From Aureispira sp963837355 (GTDB taxonomy: Bacteria; Bacteroidota; Bacteroidia; Chitinophagales; Saprospiraceae): a stretch of DNA of 64,000 bases. The notes under the pieces were generated by a model. That model was not told where the DNA came from. It saw only the letters and a list, made by a program, of their open reading frames with translations, and did not search any database. Each line of letters begins with the position of its first letter. Position 1 is the first letter of the stretch. The stretch covers positions 124,001 to 188,000 of the forward strand of contig CAWIMY010000010.1 in NCBI GenBank assembly GCA_963837355.1. Reading direction: 5' to 3'. Of the stretch, positions 9,180 through 17,100 are shown in pieces. The position numbers were made by a program, and so were the translations under genes.

Positions 9180-11456
9180 ATGAAAATCACGCTACTAATA
9201 ATAGGTTTATTGGGGTGGGTGGCTAGTCTACACGCGCAAGATCCAACAGGAGTATTTACTACTCAAAAGGAACAAATCAAAAAAGATGTTTACGATGAAG
9301 CGCTAGGAACAACAGGTCTCCTATTAACCTTTGAGTATTATTACAAAAGTACAAGCGAGCGGTTTAGTTTACACTATCCCAAAGTAACGTTGTATCAAAA
9401 TGGGCTTAATGTATATAGTGAAGGGCGTACGGTATTGCCTTTAAAGGCGAATGAGTGGACAAAAGCACAAATTTTTATTCCTTATCGCAAAGTAAACCTT
9501 TTTCAAGGGGTACAAGAAGCCCTAACCATTGCAGTGGAACTCAACGATTGGTGGACGTATCAAACACAAATTAGCTATGAACAGCCGCTGCGGTACAAGA
9601 TTGATTTGCAAGTACGCAATGGCGCGGTCAAGGAAAAACTAACGCCTTATGATGAGGGTGGGCCGATGCAAGAGTGGTTGCCCGACCCTTATTTTGCCCT
9701 CACTACCAATGGCGGGACACAGCCCCTATACACCTCCAAGGTGGCTTTTAACCAATACCAGTTGCCGACACCAGCTGTTTCCGTTTATGTCTTGGAGGGA
9801 GAACGCCTGTTGTGGTCTTTTTATGATAGAGATGGTGCAGAGGATGAGTTGTTAGGTGTTTATGATGCCCTTGTGAATAAAGGAACGTTCTACGAAGATT
9901 ATTATGGGGAGATGTTTGGAGCCATCAAGAACCTAGAGTTTACTTATGCGCGCAAAGCACAAGTACCGCAAGCCATCAATATCTACAGTGATCCCAATTA
10001 TGAATACCAAGGAAAAAAAGGCGTGGCTTTAACCGTTAAGTACGATTTGCCTCAAGCTTATATTGGGCAGCAAGCGCAACCTGTGTTTGAATTTTATGAT
10101 AAGAACGGTATTGAATTGAATATACCTGTTGTTTACCCTTTGAATGGTGCCGCCGCACTCGATGAGGAAATGACCTTAAAACGTCGCGGACAGGTGCAGT
10201 ATTTTGTTCCCTTTTATGTTTGGAAAGAGGCTTGCCAAGCGATTGAATTTTCGTTTGCTAGAGGAGAGGAAGAACGCATCCGCGCAGCACGACATGTCTT
10301 GCGCCAGCCTATACAATTTGCGAGTTGGGTAATAGATGCTGATCTCGCGGTGGTACAAGGCGTTCGATACCAAGGAGCCAACGGCGTAGAATTGCAAGTG
10401 CGTTATGAATTGACAAAAGTCTATGAAAATGCGCCTTTGTTTGTGAGATTTTATCGAGCTGATGGCAGCGCCTTACCCTTTAAAGTATACTATATAAAGA
10501 GGAAATACAATACTTCCGTCATCAATGGAGAACATCAAATAGACGAACCAAAAGCCAGTGATCGCTTATCCTATTTTATTCCCTACAGTGTCTTGGAGGA
10601 GGAAGTCGTAGCCGTACGGGCAGAATTGGTGCCTGATGTGGCGATGACCATCTTTGAAAAATTCACGCCCATTCTAACGGGAAAGGGACAAGCAAAGGAT
10701 GTCAATTTGCGCTTGGTAAAAGCCGAGCAACGGTTCCGTTCGGATAACTATGGGCAGGTCGTTATGTTGAAAATGGATATTCCTGATTTCTATCGAGAAA
10801 ATTGCCAATTATTCCTAGAACTCAAGGAGGACGATCGTATTTCGAAGAAGATATTAGTAGATGGTGCCGCGCTACAAGCGGATGACAGTTATACGTTGAA
10901 AAATGATAGTGGCTTGGTTTATTTGGTGGTGCCTTACCGCAATGCAACCCCCAGTAGCGTTTTTTCGATTCAAGCCCATGTTTTGAATCGAAAAACCCAA
11001 CGGGTAATGAGCGATTCTATCTATTGGAGTTGGACTGCCCCTAGAGAGTTGTTCAATACGGAAATTGAAGTTGACCTAGTAGTTTGTAAATTTGAGAAGA
11101 ACGTATTAAGAGATACGAGCTTACGCCAAAATTTTCCTTGGCAATATGTTATACTAGCAGGCAATGACGTATTGGTACAGGAGCCGTTAAGTCAAAAGTT
11201 TAGTAAAAACAAAACACAGTTTAATCGCAAAATCCGCGTCAATCGAGAAGATAACCTCACGATTAAGTTAGTAAATACCAAAACGAAAAGGAACTTGATT
11301 CTGTGGAAAGGAGATTTAAGTAAATGGGAGCAGAGCGGATTCAAAACAACGGTAGAAAATAAATACCCTGTAAAAGTGGTAAAAGTGATCGCAAAAGTAC
11401 CCCAAAATTACGGAGAAAATGTGGTGCCTAGTACGACGGATACCAGTAAATTATAA
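9180..11456 (+). CDS. Large secreted protein of repeated beta-type domains, function unknown
   Basis: 758 residues with a signal peptide (MKITLLIIGLLGWVASLHAQ). I do not recognise the family. The body is made of about five divergent repeats of roughly 130-150 residues, each with the same order: a strand such as GVALTVKYDLPQAY or GVELQVRYELTKVY, then 'F..kdG' (PVFEFYDKNGIEL, PLFVRFYRADGSAL), then an aromatic '(F/Y)(F/I)VPY' segment (IFIPYRK, YFVPFYVW, YFIPYSVL, YLVVPYRN). This suggests tandem immunoglobulin- or C2-like beta sandwiches facing the periplasm or surface. The next gene starts 9 bp downstream, so the two are probably co-transcribed. Confidence 0.8.
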   Translation: MKITLLIIGLLGWVASLHAQDPTGVFTTQKEQIKKDVYDEALGTTGLLLTFEYYYKSTSERFSLHYPKVTLYQNGLNVYSEGRTVLPLKANEWTKAQIFIPYRKVNLFQGVQEALTIAVELNDWWTYQTQISYEQPLRYKIDLQVRNGAVKEKLTPYDEGGPMQEWLPDPYFALTTNGGTQPLYTSKVAFNQYQLPTPAVSVYVLEGERLLWSFYDRDGAEDELLGVYDALVNKGTFYEDYYGEMFGAIKNLEFTYARKAQVPQAINIYSDPNYEYQGKKGVALTVKYDLPQAYIGQQAQPVFEFYDKNGIELNIPVVYPLNGAAALDEEMTLKRRGQVQYFVPFYVWKEACQAIEFSFARGEEERIRAARHVLRQPIQFASWVIDADLAVVQGVRYQGANGVELQVRYELTKVYENAPLFVRFYRADGSALPFKVYYIKRKYNTSVINGEHQIDEPKASDRLSYFIPYSVLEEEVVAVRAELVPDVAMTIFEKFTPILTGKGQAKDVNLRLVKAEQRFRSDNYGQVVMLKMDIPDFYRENCQLFLELKEDDRISKKILVDGAALQADDSYTLKNDSGLVYLVVPYRNATPSSVFSIQAHVLNRKTQRVMSDSIYWSWTAPRELFNTEIEVDLVVCKFEKNVLRDTSLRQNFPWQYVILAGNDVLVQEPLSQKFSKNKTQFNRKIRVNREDNLTIKLVNTKTKRNLILWKGDLSKWEQSGFKTTVENKYPVKVVKVIAKVPQNYGENVVPSTTDTSKL

Positions 11457-11465
11457 CGGATAATC

Positions 11466-11927
11466 ATGAGTTTAACAGCATTAGTTGATGAATTAGAAAC
11501 CTACATTTCCTCGTACCAAGTAGAAAACCTAGCTGTCTCCAAGAGTACGGTTGGCTGGCAAGTGGCCCACGCCCTAAAAGTGATGAAGGGAATTGTCTAT
11601 AGCATGGAAGCCTCTGATCCCACAGCGTATAAGGGGAAGTTTAGTCTTGGAAAAGTAGTTATTCTAGCAACCAAAATCATTCCCAGAGGAGCCGCCCGCG
11701 CACCCAAAATGGTGTTACCCAAAGAGGAAGAATTGACTCCTGAGTTCTTGACCCAGCAACTCCAGTCGGTCAGAGCAACACTAGCCAAAGCAGCAATGCT
11801 TCCTGCGAATGCTTATTTTGAGCACCCCATGTTTGGCGGAATGAAGAAAAAGACCGCTTTGCGCTTTATAGAAATACACAGCTTACACCACGTGAAAATT
11901 ATTCGCGATATACTCAAAAAAAGATAA
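11466..11927 (+). CDS. DinB/DUF1569-like four-helix protein
   Basis: 153 residues, no signal peptide. The pattern TVGWQVAH near residue 30, a late FEHPMFGGM segment and IHSLHHVKIIRDIL near the C-terminus is that of the DUF1569 branch of the DinB superfamily, where spaced histidines can bind a metal ion. Molecular function is unknown for this branch; relatives are often linked to thiol or stress chemistry. It starts 9 bp after the preceding secreted-protein gene, which suggests one transcript although the two proteins act in different compartments. Confidence 0.75.
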   Translation: MSLTALVDELETYISSYQVENLAVSKSTVGWQVAHALKVMKGIVYSMEASDPTAYKGKFSLGKVVILATKIIPRGAARAPKMVLPKEEELTPEFLTQQLQSVRATLAKAAMLPANAYFEHPMFGGMKKKTALRFIEIHSLHHVKIIRDILKKR

Positions 11928-12295
11928 GTGCCATTCACCTTGCTATATTTGTGGGAAGACAAAAGCAGAAGCGAACAGCACTTATTGGGGTTGGTTTTAT
12001 TCCTCTTTTTTAGAGGAATTCCGTAAAAATGGACAGCCAAGCTGCCGTAATATAGAGATAATCAGTTGGGCTAACATAAGCTTGAATTTAGGTTGTTTGG
12101 GAAGACAGCTTACGTCGGGCGATTAAACGCGTGTTGGGAGAAATAACCGCCGTTAATAAGCAACAAAGTGTATATTGAATAGCATACTCTATTGTGTTTA
12201 ATCTTATTAAATAATAAAAATACTACTAATGATAACGGGTTATCGAGTTAGTTTCTATTTATAAGGTACTTTTTTTTTGGGAAAAAAGGAAAAAA
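11928..12295. other. Intergenic region without recognised gene
   Basis: A TATATTTG -7-like box lies at 11944-11951 on the plus strand with no gene behind it. A small hairpin (TTCCTC/GAGGAA) sits near 12000-12018. I see no tRNA or convincing small ORF. Confidence 0.4.
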
Positions 12296-12327
12296 AACGG
12301 TTACTACTAATTAAAGTAGTAACCGTT
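12296..12327 (-). terminator. Rho-independent terminator of the PUFA synthase operon
   Basis: Perfect 13-bp stem: AACGGTTACTACT (12296-12308), loop AATTAA, AGTAGTAACCGTT (12315-12327). Read on the minus strand it is followed by a long T-rich run. It lies 42 bp after the pfaD stop. Confidence 0.85.
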
Positions 12328-12368
12328 ACACTAAAAACGTAACAATTTGTTAATGAAAAGGTTGCAAA

Positions 12369-13997
12369 CTAGTGCGCTTCCATAGACAAGCTGTGTATAG
12401 GCTGAGGTTGATAGGTTGTCCATTCTAGAGGCAATTTGACACCTTGTGTTGCTAAGGCTTGTACGCGATAGAGATAAGCTGCCCCTTCCATGAGGTGGTA
12501 GGCTACTTCCGCTGCTTGGCGTTGCTCATAGGCTTCCAAATAGCTACCTTTTACCCAATCATTGAACGCGCCCATAGCGGGGCCACACCAAATTTGCATA
12601 TCGGTCAAGCGATCTTTCACTCCTGCATTTGCCCAGTTAGAAGACAAGCCCAAGTACCAGCGGAAAATCAAGGCCATTTTGCGTTTCGGATTGTTCTTAG
12701 CGCGCTCAATTTGAGTTGGGTCGCGCTCTTCAAAAAAGCTAATGCAACCCTGCCAAACTTCTTCCAACGATTTTTTGAACGTTTGTTTTTCTAATTTTTC
12801 GCGTTCAGCGGCAGGAATGTCGTCAATAGAATCATACAGCATGTAATAATCGTACAGCTTCTTAGCGCGTGGGCCAAAAAGCGTTCCGCGCTTCAATACT
12901 TGCAATTCTACGCCCATCTCAAACATATCGGAGGCGGGCGCCATCATCACATCGGTCTGTGCCACATTCGCCAATAATTTTCGGACATGCTCCGACGTGC
13001 CTGCTTCTACGCAAGCCTGATTGACAGAACCTGTTACAATATAAGCGGCACCCATCATAAAGGCCGACAAGGCCGCCTCTGGCGTTCCAATGCCGCCTGC
13101 TGCCCCTATCCGAATCGGTGTGGCAAATTGGTGTTGTGCTTGCAAGTGGTCGCGTAAGCGAATGATAGAAGGCAATAGCGCGACCAATGGGCGATTGTCG
13201 GTGTGTCCACCCGAATCGGCTTCCACGGTAATGTCATCGGCCATGGGCACCGTCGCTGCTAACTGCACTTGTAAAGGCGTGATTTTGCCTTCTGCTAACA
13301 ACTGGTCTAAGTATTTTTTTGGAGCGGGTTGTAAGAAGTGCCGCGCTACTTCTTGGCGCGAAATTTTGGCAATAACTCGATTGCCAATTACGGTATTTCC
13401 GTCAGCGTCCTGACTTAAGCCCGCCACACGGTAATGAACGATGTTGCTAGTTAAGCTTAAAAAGGCCGACGCTTCTACTACTTTTACCCCTCTTGATAAA
13501 AAGTGTTGGACAGCTCCTGCTTCTAGGGCAGGCTCATTCGGGCTATGAATCAAATTAAAGGCATAGCTTTGGGTGGGCAACGCACTTTGAATGGTGTCAA
13601 TGGCTTGCTCAACACGTGCAGGAACTAATCCCGCTGCTCCAAACGAGCCCAACAAATTAGCCTTTCCTATAGCAATAACGAGCGCTTCTGAGGCGATCCC
13701 ATTGGCCATAGCTCCTGTTTTGTAGGCATATTTTAATCGGTAATCGGCTCTAAATGTAGGATCTCCCAATTGTTCAGCTTCCATTGGAGCGACCATCGCC
13801 AATACTTGTAAGCCTTTGCTGTCTGTTGTCAAGTCCCCTGCATTGGCCACGCCGTAGCGCCCTGCAAAATCCTGCACCACAAAACAGTGTGCGGCCGTGT
13901 TTTTTAGCTTTTGTGCTATTCCTGCCGCATCAAAGGAAATCGCTCTAGGCGAGCCTTTCCAATAAATCGCTTGTTTTTTTCCTGTAAATTGTATCAT
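12369..13997 (-). CDS. pfaD: PUFA synthase trans-acting enoyl reductase PfaD
   Basis: 542 residues, an FMN-dependent enoyl reductase of the 2-nitropropane-dioxygenase-like TIM-barrel family that acts in trans on the acyl chain held by the PUFA synthase ACPs. Family marks are NLIHSPNEPALE, VEADSGGHTDNRPL, GAAGGIGTPEAALSAFMMGAAYIVTGSVNQ (nucleotide-binding loop) and the PfaD-specific C-terminal lid with WYLGLSSNWAN and MQIWCGPAMGAFNDW. It is the last gene of the operon, 193 bp after the DH-containing subunit and just before a strong terminator. Full length, with no lesion seen. Confidence 0.95.
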   Translation of the reverse strand: MIQFTGKKQAIYWKGSPRAISFDAAGIAQKLKNTAAHCFVVQDFAGRYGVANAGDLTTDSKGLQVLAMVAPMEAEQLGDPTFRADYRLKYAYKTGAMANGIASEALVIAIGKANLLGSFGAAGLVPARVEQAIDTIQSALPTQSYAFNLIHSPNEPALEAGAVQHFLSRGVKVVEASAFLSLTSNIVHYRVAGLSQDADGNTVIGNRVIAKISRQEVARHFLQPAPKKYLDQLLAEGKITPLQVQLAATVPMADDITVEADSGGHTDNRPLVALLPSIIRLRDHLQAQHQFATPIRIGAAGGIGTPEAALSAFMMGAAYIVTGSVNQACVEAGTSEHVRKLLANVAQTDVMMAPASDMFEMGVELQVLKRGTLFGPRAKKLYDYYMLYDSIDDIPAAEREKLEKQTFKKSLEEVWQGCISFFEERDPTQIERAKNNPKRKMALIFRWYLGLSSNWANAGVKDRLTDMQIWCGPAMGAFNDWVKGSYLEAYEQRQAAEVAYHLMEGAAYLYRVQALATQGVKLPLEWTTYQPQPIHSLSMEAH

Positions 13998-14101
13998 AAT
14001 ATAAATTGTAAAGTCTTTTTTTAATTGGTGTCGTTAAGGATTTCTTGACCTATCGTTGGAAGAAGGTGCTTAATTAGTTGGGCGTAATTGTTGTTGGGCG
14101 T

Positions 14102-14137
14102 AAAAGTTGGGCGCAATTGCAATTGCGCCCAACTTTT
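14102..14137. repeat. Perfect 36-bp palindrome between the pfaC-like gene and pfaD
   Basis: Arms of 18 bp with no loop: AAAAGTTGGGCGCAATTG (14102-14119) and its exact complement to 14137. The flanks repeat pieces of it: GTTGGGCG recurs at about 14078 and 14093, and TGCGCCCAACTTTTGCGCC follows to about 14154. In mRNA it would form a very stable hairpin between the last two operon genes. No T-run follows directly on the minus strand, so a strict terminator is doubtful; an attenuator, mRNA-processing or protein-binding site is possible. Confidence 0.7.
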
Positions 14138-14190
14138 GCGCCCAACTTTTGCGCCGATTACGCCCTATAGTATCAATATTAAATTAACGC

Positions 14191-17100
14191 CTACGCTTCC
14201 TCAATTCCCAAGGCCAAATCCGTCACTTGATAAATCCGCGTATCTTCGTTCCACAAATAAGCATCGGCAATAAGAGCCAACTGCGCCCCTCGGCGCTCAA
14301 TCGTTTTGAAATGCACCTCGCAATGCATATTTTCTACACCCAACAAAATCTGTCCACGGTATTTCCAAACTGTTTTTTGATTGGGCAACTGCACAAATCT
14401 AGGGGATTTGAATTCCTTACCCAAATTTTGTTGCAAGGCAAAGGTCTGCATGGCTTGTAAAATAGCTTCGACCCCCAAAGAACCCGGCATAACAGGATCT
14501 TGATAGAAATGGCAGGTAAAGAACCAATCATAAAGGTTAATTGCCTGATGTCCATAAATATAGCCTTTGCCATATTGGCCACCTTCTTTGACAATTTTTA
14601 GATCATTGAGAAGAGACAGCTGATCGCCTGCTAAATGGAAATGAGGTCGATCGGCAGGAGCTTGGTACAGTTTCATTTTTCCATACAGCGAGTCCAACTT
14701 GATGCTCATGTAATCTTTGGGAGCCAAGTTGTGCTGTTGGTACCACGGCGCCACGGCAGTGCCATTGTCTAGTCCCACTTGCTGCGCCAAAGCCTCTGCA
14801 GGAAAGAACCCAAACGATGATTTTCCTTGGTAGAAGACCTGCCCGTCCATGCTCAATTCAAAGGTGTAATTTTGCAACACCGTACCTCCCAAAGAAACAG
14901 AGGAGACCAAGACTGATTTGTTGTGAATCGTTTTTCCGCGCCAGTCCGTGCCCATTGGCAAGTCTAGCATTTCGCCCGTACCATCCAAATTTCTAAAGAA
15001 GAGATTCTTATCTGAAAAACGGAGGGTAGACCCCAAATAAGCACCCAATAAACCACAAGGTTGTAGTGCAATTTCCATTAAAATAGAATAAGGCATGGTA
15101 TTCGACGCATTTTGCTCATAATACCAAGCATCTTCGGGCACGTCGTACTCGGCGTAAATCGTAGAAGGCTTTTTAAATTGCAACCGCTCGCCCTCGATGC
15201 GCAAGACCCGCGAAATCAATTGTAAATCCGTGTTGGGTTGCCTCGAAACCGTACGGCCGTCGTAGCAAGCAAAGTCAGGGCCGAATGCCTCCGACAAATT
15301 ATTCAAAGCAAAGTTGGTAATGTCCAACTCCGTCAATAACGCCTCTTTGGAGCGGGGCGAAATAGCAACGCCTTCCTGCTCTTCTAAGTAGCGAGGGTTG
15401 TCTTTTTCACGCAACTGCAAGCCCAAGTTCTCAAAGTGAACGGTAATAACGCCATCTGATAGAATTTCTAAGTCTGCGATGACATAAGGATTAGGTACCA
15501 AGCCAATTTCTTTTACTTCTAAACGATAAACCAATTTGGTATCCTTAGAAGGAGTGACCTGTTTGCGGCAACGCACTTTTTGGGGCAAATCAAAAATCGG
15601 TTGATAACGCGCGTCCTTCGTCAAGCGCTGTAAACCCAACATCAACATCAAAAAGCGCAATAAGTTGCCGCCGCCTTCGGCTTGGAGCGAGCCAGCCAAG
15701 ACCTCATCGTCTCTAAAATGGCAAGGGAAATACCAATCATTAGGTGCCAAATCTTTCTCTGCAATAACATAGCCCAACCCATAAGCACCACCTCGTAAAT
15801 CCACTGAAGTAATGCGGTCAATCATCAAGATTTGTTCGGGGGGCAAGCGCAAGGATGGATTTCTACCATTGGCAAAGTAGGCTTTACTATCAAAACAGCG
15901 TTCCATGTCGCCTGCAATCAAGTGGCGCAAATCCTCTTTACTAAAGCTTGTTTTTTTAGTGGTTAATAAAGGGGTAAAGGCAGGTTTTTTAGCGTTGATT
16001 TTCGCCTGTAATTCCTCCTTAGAATAAACCACCCCCAAACCATCTTCCAATTGCTCATCCTTAAAGAAGCCCGCACAGCCGTTGCGCATCGTCAACACCA
16101 AACGGTCTTCCACATAGCAATTATAACTAAAGAAAAACAACAAGTTATCGCCATTGCGTACAAAGGAATCAATAGAAATATCGTAGCGCAAGGTTTGCCC
16201 CTCAAAGGGCAAATCATCGACAAACGTCAACGTACAATCTAATAACCGATAGACCAAGTTGCCTTTGTTCTCAAAATCAATTCCCAAATAAGAAATCAAC
16301 AACAAATCGCACTGTCCCGACTCCACGGATACGGCCCAAGGAATTTGCCCATCAGTCGTAAACCAAGCGTTATAAGGAATATCGTATTCGGTTTGCATCG
16401 TAGAGGGCTTGTACTCACCCCGTTTACCGTTTAGACCAGTGACACGGCTCACCAATAAATAAGGATCCATTGGCAACATCACACGGCGGCTGTAGCTGTC
16501 TATAATGCCGTATTCTTCGCCAAAAACGTTAGCAATTTTACCCGTAGCAAACTCTTCTAGGTCTGCTTGTGAAAAGATAATGTTTTTCCCTTTCAGGTGA
16601 TTGGGGTTGTTGAAATCTTGTAATTGAAGGCCATTTTCTCCCAGACGCGGTTGTGTGTTTTGGGTAGCCGTAGGTGTTGGTTGTGTTGTTTCCACAAGGA
16701 CAGATGTTTTAGTTGAAGTAAAGGAATGAACAGCGTCGTAGCTCGCCGAAACCAAGGCAGGTTCAGCGGCGGTCATACTGTAGGCGTGGGCAAGGGTTTT
16801 GACAGGTGCTACCCGATCTAAGCCTGCAAATTGTTCCCGATGTTCGGGTTGTAGTAAAAAATCAAATATCCGCGCTCCGCCCGATACAATGCTCTTATAA
16901 AAAGCACGGGGCGAAGGTTGTAATAAATCCGCTGCAAAGAGCGGCGATAAATCTAAGGGTAATCCATGACTGAGCAATTGCGCAAGTGCTTGCAACAAGG
17001 CCTGCCCCTCTGGCTTTCCCTTTTGCGTGCTGCTTACAGCCAAATGGGCTTGCCCTTCTAAGTTGCGACCAATCCATTGGCTGCACGTATGCCCTGCGCC

